Both the position numbers and the translations under genes were made by a program. This document shows, one piece after another, positions 22,289 through 32,626 of a stretch of DNA of 64,000 nt; the stretch's first letter is position 1; each line of letters starts with the position of its first letter. A model generated the notes under the pieces. That model was not told the DNA's origin. It saw nothing but the letters and a program-made list of their open reading frames with translations, and searched no databases. The DNA is from Toxonevra muliebris (taxonomy: Eukaryota > Arthropoda > Insecta > Diptera > Pallopteridae), in NCBI GenBank assembly GCA_963691655.1, contig OY829326.1, positions 71,789,235-71,853,234 on the forward strand. The letters run 5' to 3'.

Positions 22289-22386
22289 AATGTTACTTAA
22301 AATGACGAGTTGAACGGTCAAATGACGCTTTTGAAAGTTGTTTTGGACGTTTTCCAAAAAAAAAATCTGGCAACACTGGTCATGTC

Positions 22387-25300
22387 GTGTCTTGCCGGTA
22401 AGAGTCGTGTCATATCACGTCGGTTATATGAGAATCAGTCTATAAAATGATTCCTCAAAAAGTTCTCGAATTTAGGACCTTTATTAAGTTTCAAAATCTA
22501 AGTAATAAATATTTTGCCATCCTTAGCTAATATTATCCGATTTAATAATATTTTCTTCAGTACAATTGGTATTAGTATTTTTCAAAAGTAGTTACAATTT
22601 CTTTTTATTTATCTTATATCAATCCGACATCTTTATTAGAAATTCAGAAGGAATTCTAAATTTCAGTCAAATACCAAAACTTTGACCCATAGTAATATAA
22701 ATCAGAAAGGGCAGAAAATGTTTGTCTGCAATTGAAAAATAAAAAAAGGAGTCGAAATTATATAGCTGCACACTATTGTCCAGCTTCACTGCCTTCTGTA
22801 TTTGTTCGCACATATAAAAAAAGTTACAAAAATGTGAAATTTACGCTTGGCTGCTAATTAAAAAATTGTGTATTTGCATGTTTGACTTTGGCATTTTTGC
22901 CTGCTGCTGAATTGTACAAATGTTTAAGTAGCGTAGCAAATGGGCGTCGAAGTTCGACAACGCCCACCATTCCAAATGCTGCCTATGTCATTTACAGAAT
23001 TTTTAAATATCTTTTTTTTACTCTTTGCTGATGAGTGTAAACAAATAATTTGCATAATTTATAATTAATATTTGATTTAGTTTCAAATGAAATGAAAGAA
23101 TTTTTGAAATGCTTGAGTAAATGTTTAGTTACTAGATATGCATGACTTATTAAAACAAAAGTTATAAAGAACTCAAAGGAAATATTTCCAGAGAATGCGG
23201 AAAACGTAACCAAAATTGGGTGATTCATATAACCAAGTGAACTAACGCAAATTCAAAATCTCTTTTTACAACACAGTGAACTCCACTAGTTATTATAAAC
23301 GTTAAAACCAACTTAAACTTTAAGCAACCATTATTTTTTCCCCCGATATGGTTGGCGCTCACGTCACGTTGACAGGGAACGTTTGACGCGCATTTGCGAT
23401 TTTTGACTTTGAATTTCTTAGTTTGTTTTTTCCGCAGTATGCTACAAAATACCGCATAAGATTAATGGCAACAGCATGTTGCAAAAAAAAAGCACACAGT
23501 ATCTACACACAATTGAGTATGCATTCACAAATTTAAACCCTTCCTTCAACAATTCAATCTAGCTAGCGTTCATCATCCCTTTGCCCATTTCCCTTTCGAC
23601 TAATTTAAACGATTACGCGCAAAATTTAAAAATATCAGTTACTGAAATGCAAAAATTTTCTTTCCAAACGAAATTTGCATATCATCTTTATGAAAAATTA
23701 CTGGATGAAAAATGTGAACGACTACGCCCATTTTTTGTTTGCGTTATATTTGCAATGATGCGCCAAAAATTTTAATAATTTTAATGGCTTAGGCAAATTT
23801 TTTAAATTTTTTTCTACTTCATAGTGTCAGTATTTGACATTTTATGAATGCAAAAATTTTTGCAATGAGTTAATTTCATTGCAAAATGTTTTTGTCGTCA
23901 ATCTTGCATAATCAATCATTTTATCAATGATTTTAAAAAGTCTTTTCTTACATTCATACATATGAATATTTTATGTCACTGTTTGTTAGTGAGTACTTCA
24001 TAATTAACAGTTGCTTAAACCCTTCGTAGTTTTGAAAATTTGAGATCTTCAGAAAAATATCATCAAGAATAACTTTGTGCATGAACTTAACCCAGTAATG
24101 CCTAGCGGTGCCATATAGCAACTTGTAGTTGAGCCGTTCCTGAGCCGGGTTCAAAAATAATATTTTCCTCAAGTTACTTTCTTGATCTACATATCTACTT
24201 TGGTTTCAGCTCGACTTTAATGGGTTAAGCTGGCAATAAGAAGCTCTTCGGACTATATGGAACAATACTAAATCTGCCTACTTCAGAGTCAGTAAAAAAG
24301 ATATGGTTTCCGTCTACTTCCTAAAAATCTCTGGATGAGCGAAAAGACTTGAGCACTGGAAGAGCCGAAAAGCTTGCGGAAGCTAAATATATGAAACTCC
24401 TGTATGAAATTGGCATCGGAATCACAGGAAATAGATAATGTCAGGTCCTTATCATTGATGATAAGCTAAGCAAATTATTAACGTTATCTGGAGATTAATT
24501 AAAAGATTTCATAGATAAATTTTAAGAAACATTCTCTCAACTATCATGACCCAACTATTAGTCAACCTAACTCACGATTGACTTTAAAGTGTGCTAGTGA
24601 TTATCCAAATCAAAAAAGGAGTCCTATGATTATGCCTTAAATATAGAGGAACAATCCTTTAATCGGTTATCTTCAAAATACGCACTAGAACTCTTCTCAA
24701 CCGTATCAACGCCAAATAATGTAAATGTAGCCCTAAGAAAACAACTGGCTAGTTTTAGATCTAACCGTCCTTGTATTGTCCATATCAAAGCCTTAAGATT
24801 TATTATCGAACAATTGGCGAACGGTGTTTCATTTTATCTTTGTGAACCACAGTATCGCATTTGACTCATACACAGAAACTGCATCTGGTATTCTTTAAAG
24901 CAAAGATGATGGAACCATGGATTGTATAAGCTATGCGCCGTCATTAGCATTACCAACGGCATAAAAATTGAGCGGTCACCTTTAATTTAATTCACGGGAT
25001 TAACCCTCTAGTAAGCAGGACCGTCTCCAGGCGGGCAACCGCTTGATACAATTTAAGAGAGGTTTAAATTTTTTTTATGTGTATTCATGCCACTCAGTTG
25101 CGTAGCTTCAGTACTCTGTGCGTTGTTTCATTTTGATTTTACAGACATTTAAAGATCAAATCGTTCGTGAAAGATGTGGCAGTGTATTTTGTGATATATT
25201 AGCTGTGTTTTATTCACCAGTCAGTTTAACATGTGCGAATAAAACGACCAAGTTCTTAAGTCTCTTTTTCTTTATAATGAAACCTGAAACTGCTCGGCAG

Positions 25301-26371
25301 GTAGAGCTGAAACATTTTAATGGATCTCAGTTATTGCGGTCAATTACAGGCATTTTTTTAGTTTTTACTCTTTATAAGAATATTTAACGATGATTTTAAC
25401 TTATGTATTTTCACCGCCAGACATTTCAAATATTTCCCTTTTCTGTTTTTTCCAAACTATCATGCTTCTTGTTTCGCTATTAGCAGTTCACAATAGAATT
25501 TGATATAGTTGAACAACTTGTTAAGTATACATAACAGCTATAATTATACGTGTTATCTCTGCCGCTTTGTTGTTGTTTTCCCATACAATTATCGCTGCTA
25601 TTTACACATAACTAGAAGCAAGTGGCGAATAAAACGCAGCTTTTATTTACTTTATATGTATTACGAAATTTGGAGTTTAGTGCCCAAAAATTTAGATGGA
25701 TTCGTATTTTAGTTAGACAATATGCTTATGCTGTACAAGAAGTAAGGGTTAATGTAAAGTGCAAAATATATTAGTTTATATTTTTTCAACCGAATCGAAT
25801 TTTTAAAATTAGTTTATTATATATAAACTCATCTGGAAATTGTGTTCGATAGACGCTTCAACTATTCTATAGCCCTGAATTTTCCCAAATTTTATTTACT
25901 TTTCCTTCCTTGAAATTTGTAAGAAATTTATGAAAAAATTTAAGCTTGTGTAATTAAGTACGAATCACAAAAATCGGTGGATTTTTTCTTTTTAATTTCG
26001 GGATTTTTGAGCATAATTTTAGAACAAATCATGGACTCCTGGGATCCCGCTCCGAATAGAAAGGAATCTTATTCCTATGGTTTTAGAACGTGTAGGAGAA
26101 GACCGCCTAATCTCCAGTAGAAAGTCCAGGAAGAGGAAAAACTGATTGCTGCAGACCCTCCCAAAACTATTAAAATTCTATATTAAAACTTGAATTTTTT
26201 AATAATAAATTATACTTTTTCTGCATAAACTTCTAATCAATTTTAAGTATTTTTGGTTCCTAAACACGAACCAAAAGTAAAAAAAACTCTGGGGTGTCGG
26301 GTTCTCGAAATATGACCCCTTTATTGCTCAAAGTTTTATTTTGATTGAGATCTTATTTTAGTCAACGCTGC
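22387..26371. other. Gene-free stretch with a few unassigned, less AT-rich passages
   Basis: No gene is supported. A passage at 24560-24900 and another at 26030-26160 have near-coding base composition but are full of stops in every frame, so they could be old element relics. A lone CAGGACCGTCTCCAGGCGGG at 25017-25036 looks like a hAT-type left end without a partner. The rest is AT-rich. Confidence 0.45.
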
Positions 26372-26792
26372 GTTTTGGAATGAATACCGGAATGACCAAT
26401 TTAGTTCTGTTTTTGGTTTATTTTTAGCCTGAAATTTGGTCTCATATTTTATCTGAATTTTGGTTGGATTTTGTATAAATTGTAGCCAGTTTCTTTAATA
26501 AGCATTCAACAGGGGTTACTCAAAATGTGTTGATCTCAAAATTCTCCATGATCCTAGCCTGGTGGAATCGTTATTCATGCTCATCGCTTTAGGCACTTTA
26601 ATTTTTTGAAAACGTAAAATGGGTTTTTATTGATATGTTGACACTCACAGTGAAATGTGCTTGGAAGATTTTTAAATCCAGTGTCTGTTAGAACTTTCTT
26701 TATTTAGGGACCCACAAATTTTGGCCTGAGTTCTGGTATAAATTGTGGTCTGAATTTCGGTTTGATTTTTAGTTTATGTTTTGGAATGAATA

Positions 26793-27322
26793 CACTGGAA
26801 TACAGTGAAAATGTAACATGAACCAAAGTATGTTTTCTAAACTAAATCGTGGTCGCTGAACGCGAAAATAACATTAATTTTTTTTTCCTATGGGTAAGTT
26901 TTCGAGATATGACAAAATAACGGGTTTTCAGGTTACAGTTTCACTTACAGGCTAATATCTCATTACCTATAGTTTTGACCGATCTATATACTTATATATC
27001 ATAGGAATGATACTTCAATTAGGTGTCTTATGCTGCTAAGTTTGTTAAAATCGAATTATAAATGACTGAGATATAAGTTCAAGTTCAATGAGCTGAAAGT
27101 TCAATTTTGGTTGTGATTTTTGAGAAATTTTCACTCAAGTCGTAGGCTAAGTTTTCTTTTTCAAAAAAAGTAATCACAAAATCTGAAGTTTTATTTTTTT
27201 AATCGATAGATTCATTATAAAAATTTTAACCATAAAACGATAGCAATCGGATCAAAAATGACAAAGTAATCAAGGATTGAGTAAAAATAAAATATTCTCG
27301 AAAACTCGAAATTTTTCTCAAA
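26793..27322 (+). repeat. Left long terminal inverted repeat
   Basis: Contains AACATGAACCAAAGTATG, TTCGAGATATGACAAAATAA, AATGACTGAGATATAAGTTC and AAATATTCTCGAAAACTCGA. Each recurs reverse-complemented, in mirrored order, in 28078-28570. The two arms differ by scattered substitutions and small indels, so the insertion is not very recent. Confidence 0.85.
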
Positions 27323-27364
27323 ATTCGTTCTGGTCTATAAAATGATGAACCACTTGAAATTTTC

Positions 27365-28069
27365 ATGCATACTATTATTCTGAATATGTTTGGACGCAGC
27401 GAAACAAACATACTTCGGCTACACAATATTATTAACGATGCACTCGCCGATAAAAACCAAATCATTCTTTCGCCCCTCCATATCATGTTTGGTCTCATGA
27501 AGAATTTCGTTAGAGCGTTGAAAAATAACGCTAGCGCAATGAAATCATTACAAAGAGGGTTTTCGAAATTGTTCTTACAAAAAATTAAAGCGGGCGTATT
27601 CGTTGAACCTCAAATCCGCAAATTGTTCGACGATACTGGATTACTGAATGTTTGAGTGAGTCAAAACGAGAAGCATGGGAAGCATTTGCGAATGTTGCTC
27701 AAACATTTTTGAGAAATTATAAAAGTAACAATCATGGCCAACTCATCGACGTAATGTTGGAAAAATACAATGATATTGGTAAGTTTGATTTACGGTGAAT
27801 TGAAAGTTGATTTCTTATTGAATTATTCAATTATAAATAAATTTAATTCCGAAAATTCAGGTGCGAATATGCCTCCCAAGATGCAATTTTTATTCAGCCA
27901 TTTCGACTTCTTTCTATAAAATCTGGGTGCAGAAAGTGACGAGCAGGGCGAACGGTTCCACCAAGATATCGCTGAAATCGAAAGACAATATCAAAGTTTC
28001 AGGGATGAGGGCATGATGGCACACTACTGCTGGTTCTTTATCACGGAAGACCCGAGAGCGAAAAAATAA
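27365..28069 (+). pseudogene. Spliced gene of the SDEQGERFHQDI arthropod family, broken
   Basis: The first open frame reads ILSPLHIMFGLMKNFVRAL, FSKLFLQKIKAGVFVEPQIR and KLFDDTGLLN. A one-base shift near 27645 leads into SESKREAWEAFANVAQTFLR and LIDVMLEKYNDI. A GTAAGT...TTCAG intron of about 79 bases (27779-27859) follows, and the next exon reads GANMPPKMQFLFSHFDFF, a stop, then NLGAESDEQGERFHQDIAEI and MMAHYCWFF. The block order LSPLHIxFGLMKNFVxAL - GVFVxPQIRKL - EAWxAF - FSHxDFF - SDEQGERFHQD - DYCW matches, from memory, a widespread but functionally uncharacterised arthropod protein family seen in many copies per genome. The one frameshift and one stop make this copy a pseudogene. Whether the family is transposase-derived is unknown to me. 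Confidence 0.72.
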
Positions 28070-28077
28070 AAAAAGAA

Positions 28078-28570
28078 TGAATTGTGAGAAAAATTTCGAG
28101 TTTTCGAGAATATTTTATTTTTACTCAATCCTTGATTACTTTGTCCTTTTTGATCCGATTTGCTACCGTTTTATGCTTAAATTTTTGTAATGAAATGATC
28201 TAGGATTAAAAAAATAAAGCTTCCGATTTTGTGATTACTTTTTGTGAGAAAGAAAACTTAGCCCACGACTTGTGTGAAAATTTCTCAAAAATCACACGAA
28301 AATTTAACTTTCAACATCTATATCTCAGTCATTTATAATCGGATTTTAACAAACTTGGCCGCATAAGACGCGTAATATAATTATAATTCCTATAATATAC
28401 GTCGATATCATAGGTAAAGAGATAAAAAACCGTTATTTTGCCATATCTCGAAAATTTACTCATAGAAAAAAAAAATGAATATGATTTTCATGTTCAGCGT
28501 CCTCGATTTAGTTTAGAAAACATACTTTGGTTCATGTTATATTTTTAAAGTGAAATTTCGTATTCCAGTG
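28078..28570 (-). repeat. Right long terminal inverted repeat
   Basis: Mirror partner of 26793-27322 (see there): AAATTTCGAGTTTTCGAGAA, TGTGATTACTTTTTGTGAG, TATCTCAGTCATTTATAATC and ATACTTTGGTTCATGTTAT occur in the reverse order and orientation. Confidence 0.85.
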
Positions 28571-28674
28571 ATATCAGTATGACCAATTTGGTTCCAGTTT
28601 TGGTCCATTTTTTAACTGAATTTTCGTTCTCAATTTTTATCTGAATTTATAATTTTATTTGAAGAATGGGTTGA

Positions 28675-28736
28675 CCCAGAAGTCAAGCACTGCGACCTAT
28701 AAGATCAATTGTACCAAAGCCCCAAGTTATGAAAGA
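28675..28736 (-). repeat. SINE 3' tail, minus strand
   Basis: GTCAAGCACTGCGACCTATA followed by AGATCAATTGTACCAAAG is the reverse complement of the SINE tail at 29113-29150. The copy stops abruptly at GATAGATAAG, where the next SINE begins in the opposite orientation. Confidence 0.75.
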
Positions 28737-28742
28737 AAGATA

Positions 28743-29190
28743 GATAAGTCCTCGATAGTCTAGTGGATAGTGCACTAGACTTTCATCCAGAAGATTGAGG
28801 GTTCGATTCCCGTCTTGGTCTGGTGGTTAATTCTCATAAACTTCTTATATTCACTATCGATATGAAGCGGATGAGAATTATAAGAATGTGTACAAGTACA
28901 CACCTTGATTGGTAATGGCAAAACCAACGAGCTGATTAAAAATTGCCACATAGCCGTTCGGAATCGGCGTTAAACTGTAGGTCCAACCATCGCCACTGTG
29001 GTCTAGTGGCAGAGTGCCAGACTCTTGTTTCTGGAGACCCGAGTTCGATTCTCGGCTTGAGTATGTTTCTTATCTATCTTTCTTTCTCTCTTCCTTTCTT
29101 TCTTTCTTGGGTCTTTGGTACAATAGATCTTATAGGTCGCAGTGCCTGACTATCGAGTCGTCCTTCCTTCAAATAATAATAATAATAATA
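28743..29190 (+). repeat. Composite SINE with two tRNA-like heads
   Basis: Head 1 (28745-28820) reads like a tRNA-Glu relative: box A TAGTCTAGTGGATAGTGC, CTTTCATCCAGAAG, box B GGTTCGATTCCCG. A body follows (AATTCTCATAAACTTCTTAT, GGCAATGGCAAAACCAAC, GCCGTTCGGAATCGGCGTTA, CTGTAGGTCCAACCATCGCC). Directly after it comes head 2 (28990-29060): box A TGGTCTAGTGGCAGAGTGCC, box B GAGTTCGATTCTCGG. Then a CTTTCTTTC-rich stretch, TCTTATAGGTCGCAGTGCCT and a terminal AAT repeat. The same junction of body to head 2 is seen at 60540-60600, so the dimer is a real family, not a chance pair. Confidence 0.8.
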
Positions 29191-29194
29191 TATA

Positions 29195-29375
29195 AGAAAC
29201 CATAGCCTAACAGGCCTCCAGAAACAAGAGTCTGACCACTGCCATTAGACCGCAGAGGCGATGGTTGGATTTACAGTTTAATGCAGGTTGCGAAAGGCGG
29301 TGTGACCTACTAAGAGGTATGCACACTGAAATTATAGTGCACTATCCATTAGAACATCGAGGTCTACTGCTTTTG
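29195..29375 (-). repeat. Composite SINE fragment, minus strand
   Basis: On the minus strand it shows head 1 (TCGATGTTCTAATGGATAGT GCACTAT), a shortened body (CTGCATTAAACTGTAAATCC, AACCATCGCC) and head 2 (TGCGGTCTAATGGCAGTGGT CAGACTCTTGTTTCTGGAGG). It faces the plus-strand SINE across the AAT-repeat tail, forming an inverted SINE pair. It is more diverged than the plus copy. Confidence 0.7.
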
Positions 29376-29560
29376 ATATAAGTTATGTTCTAAATTTTGG
29401 TTAGAGTTGTGGTCTGAATTTCGTTATAATTTTGGTATGATGTTTGGTTTAAATATCGGGTTCTTTTTGATCCCCCATTTTGGTATATTTTCGATCTAAA
29501 TTCTGGTCTGAATATAAGTAGAGATACTTTTTGGTCTTGAATTTTCGTCCGTTTTTTGGG

Positions 29561-31450
29561 ATGGGACTGGTGAAGCGGCCAAGGTTCAAATGAGAAATAA
29601 AAAAAAATCACAAACTTTCTGGTATTTCATGAATTTCGAAAAGGGTGAAAATTGCCTGCGTGGAAAAAATATACCCGCAACTTTGTAATTTTATGTAGAA
29701 GATAATGTCATAAAAAATTAAGCAATCCACTTACTCACACATACGCATATCTAATCATATGCCCATTTCTATGACTTCTTTTTTATTAATAATTTCCCTA
29801 CAATTTTTATTATTTTTTGTACGTTTTTCTACATAATTTCTGGTTACTTTTTATAAGTTTTTTTGGGAAAATAAAAAATGCATTAATGTTTTATTTGAGA
29901 GCATGTATATATGTGTGCATCATAAAAAGGTTTATCAATTTTGATGATTGCCGCATTTATTTATGAAATTAAAGCTCACATTGCGATATATTTTTTTTTA
30001 TTTTTTTTGTTGTGCTTATAAAATTTTCAAGGGAGGGAGTTTCAGCTTTTCTTTTTCTTTGATTTCATTTGACGTGACAAACAAACCAAAACGAAGATTT
30101 AGATTTATTTCTTCATTTTTATGACGAACGCGATTTCATGCAACAAAATTGAGTTTTATGCATTTTGTATAGAAAATGAAATGAAATTATTATTTTTATT
30201 ATTTTGTACTGGAATTTTTCTAGTTTTCTACTGTAAAGGGGAGAATTCGTTGTCATTTCAAGCATGTGAATGTTATTGAAATCAATCATGAAATTGCGAC
30301 ACAAAACTTGTTTTGATTTATAACAGATATGAAATGTAAAATTAACTGCCAAAAATTTCATGCATTTGCTTCACTGTATATTGGGGCGCTCTTAAATTAT
30401 TCAATAACAACAAAGAATCTGAAAAAAAAGTAACAAAACTCACATTAAAAGTGCAACAAATATTTCAATGGTGGTCTTCAAATTCATTTCAAGTTTTGAC
30501 ACGAACCACAAAAAGAACAAAAAAAAAAAAAAAAAATAGCTGAATGAATTTTATTTTTATTTTTATGTTCTTAAGCAAAAATTTTAATACCTTCTTTCTA
30601 AGCGTTTCTAACAATAAATTCAATAAATAGCATTAAAGAAATTGAAATTAATTTCGCTAACAATGTGAACAGAAATTAAAGAATTTCTTTCATTCTCTCA
30701 TTTATTGCTGGGGGTAGCAGCTAGTCCGAAGCTACTTAAAAGCTCAATGACGCATTTAACCATTAAAATCAATCAAAAATTTATTGCTCCTGAACATTGT
30801 AGTCATGATGTGTTTTTATTGAAATCATAAAGTTTTTAACATCTTGTCGTGGGCCAAAAATGCTAAAAAAAGAGAGAAATTGTATCGTTTGGGTCAATTT
30901 CTGAATGACAAATGTACAATTGCCAATGATTGCCCATAATATTGTAATGTAAATTAACGTCAAGCGTTTGACATTTGAATTGACAACAGTAAAAATTTCT
31001 ATTTCATCTATGGGATTTATCACTTCTGCTTTTATTTGCTAAGAAAGATTTGATTTTTTCTTTTAAAGTATAATTAAAATCAATTTACTGGCTTTGCTGT
31101 GGGCTTACGATTATTAACTAATCATAAATAAGTGTTAATAAAACTAATTAGGCATATTTGTGTTAAAGCAATGTATATTTATCAAGCATGTTTGTTTCTC
31201 TGTGTTCGTGACTCGATTGTGGAAAAAACTTACAACTCCAAGTTAGAGTCACTAATAAGATAAAAAAATGGTGGAAGGCAGTCAGACACAGTATTCTTCT
31301 AAAACAACTTTAAGCAGAAAGTCAGTTAGTAAAAAATTAGACTACGTTACAGTGAGAAGAAATGCGACACATCAAATGTAACATTTAGTGTATGTTGTAG
31401 GTCTAGTCAAATAAAAAAAAGGATACCAGGAATTTCCAAAGTAATAATAA
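29561..31450. other. Gene-free AT-rich stretch
   Basis: Long A/T runs (29990-30010, 30520-30537) and biased open frames on the minus strand. No recognised gene, RNA or element end. Confidence 0.55.
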
Positions 31451-31453
31451 TAA

Positions 31454-32605
31454 CACAGTCCAACAAATTAAGACTTTTTGGCTGCAACAGAATAGCCATC
31501 CTATAATCCTGGAAGGGTATGTTGTATAGATCATTTTTGTAAAACAAACTTATAGTCCAGCACGTCCCAGTTTTTTTTTAACAGTGGGTCAAAGTTTTCT
31601 TATTTTGGTCGAAGGGATCTGAATACTAAGTGCAAAAAGTATTAGAAATTGATGTCTAAGAAAAATCTTATCGGTGGTTTCTTACAATAAGATGAAGATT
31701 TTTGTGTCTGTTTTTTTCTAGAATTCCCTACTTGTAGAGCCCCTACTTTGGCAGGTGGAATTACTCATAAAACCGTTTTTCTGCCGATAAAAGAAACACG
31801 CGTATGTTCTGGTATGCATTACTGCAGTATTCGCAGGAGCAAAAATGTTCAAAATGTAATATCTGGCTGCTGGTCAAGCATCACCGGCGCCAAGAAGCAT
31901 CACTGCAACAGTCCCTTGCTGTTAAATGCGTGACCAGCATACAAATGTGGAATTTTTAACGGTTTTTTTTTTTTGCAAATATTGCAGTACTGCATAACCG
32001 AACATACGCTACGTGTCTCTTATATTTCCGTCCCCTACAACATTTGTGAAAATCAGAAAAATTGGCGCCGGACACCTGGGGACGTTCCCTTGTTAGTCAA
32101 GTTTAATGTTACAGCCATCTTAATTAATCATAATGCTACATTCACATTATTGTATATTTTATTTCAGTGGGTAGGCGGCTATTTCCTTTTAATAACCGTT
32201 AACAGTTACATATATGACTTTTATGTCTTTGGTGACCCCTAGTGAAATTTTCAGGCAAATATTTTTGTAGAATATTTTAATACTTAAATGTCTCTTTTGG
32301 AAGGAATTTTCAGGTTTTCATCAAAAACGGGGTCAAATTGTCCCATAAAAAGAGGAACTAAAGGGTTAACATGCTGTACAGAAATGACCCTCGTAAAATT
32401 CTACTTCACAACTTCACTGATAAGATTTTTCACAGACATCAATTTCTAACACTTTTTGCACTTAGTACTCAGATCCCTTTGACCAAAATAAGAAAACTTT
32501 GACCCACTGTAAACAAAAACTGAGACGTGCTAGACTATAAGTTTGTTCTACAAAAATGACCTTTATAGGGTGGCTATTCTGTTGCAAAAATGCTGTTGGA
32601 CCGTG
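31454..32605. mobile_element. Fold-back type element with TAA target duplication
   Basis: Left end CACAGTCCAACA and right end, reverse-complemented, CACGGTCCAACA, with TAA directly outside on both sides (31451-31453 and 32606-32608). The arms run to about 31675 and from about 32415 and share GCAACAGAATAGCCA, AACAAACTTATAGTC, AGCACGTC, AAAGTTTTCTTATTTTGGTC and TTAGAAATTGATGTCT. The 0.7-kb centre has two short open frames without recognisable motifs. A CAC start and 3-bp duplication are like the element at 26793, while TAA is also the target of PIF/Harbinger elements. The superfamily is open. Confidence 0.75.
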
Positions 32606-32626
32606 TAATTAATTACGAAAGGAAAA

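Larger units (their letters stand above)
20993..22378 (+). mobile_element. hAT-type element with a perfect 8-bp target duplication
   Basis: GTCATGTC flanks both sides (20985-20992 and 22379-22386). The ends are CAGCGTTGCCAGAT and, reverse-complemented on the right, CAGTGTTGCCAGAT, a classic hAT-like terminus. Near both ends there are repeats of TGACG/GGACG (ATGGACGACT, AATGACGATT, AATGACGAGT, AATGACGCTT), like the subterminal transposase-binding repeats known from hAT elements. Only one transposase exon is left (22077-22288). The middle is occupied by a relative of the 14598 element. Non-autonomous. Confidence 0.88.
26793..28570 (+). mobile_element. Long-TIR DNA transposon carrying a captured or own gene (CMC-like ends)
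   Basis: Ends are CACTGGAATAC on the left and GTATTCCAGTG on the right, flanked by ATA on both sides (26790-26792 and 28571-28573). The terminal inverted repeats are about 500-530 bp each and clearly homologous over their whole length. A CAC start with a 3-bp duplication is what is expected of the CACTA/Mirage/Chapaev (CMC) group, so that is my tentative assignment. The 0.75-kb core encodes the conserved protein described at 27365. The sister repeat unit at about 26372-26420 shows the same sequence without the insert. No full transposase was found, so the autonomous partner, if any, lies elsewhere. Confidence 0.8.
26372..29560. repeat. TTTTGGTCTGAA minisatellite tract, interrupted by inserts
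   Basis: Degenerate copies of the unit seen at 19.2-20.4 kb appear at 26395-26480, 26700-26790, 28575-28665 and 29385-29560. The first two are separated by about 220 bases of ordinary sequence. The later gaps are filled by the long-TIR element (26793-28570) and by SINEs (28675-29375). The words GAATGACCAATTTAG-TTCTG at 26390 and GTATGACCAATTTGGTTCC at 28578 belong to two repeats of the same longer unit, which gives an uninterrupted reference for the insertion at 26793. Confidence 0.65.

Noticed and set aside
25017..25036. CAGGACCGTCTCCAGGCGGG as a hAT terminus
   Set aside because: No matching inverted end or 8-bp duplication was found, so no element can be drawn.
27226..27498. Minus-strand frame overlapping the long-TIR element core
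   Set aside because: The plus-strand frame carries conserved family motifs. The minus frame is its complement and partly TIR.
28745..28820. tRNA-Glu-like sequence as a functional tRNA gene
   Set aside because: The same text is the head of a dispersed SINE, acceptor-stem pairing is imperfect, and it is followed by SINE body, not a T-run terminator.
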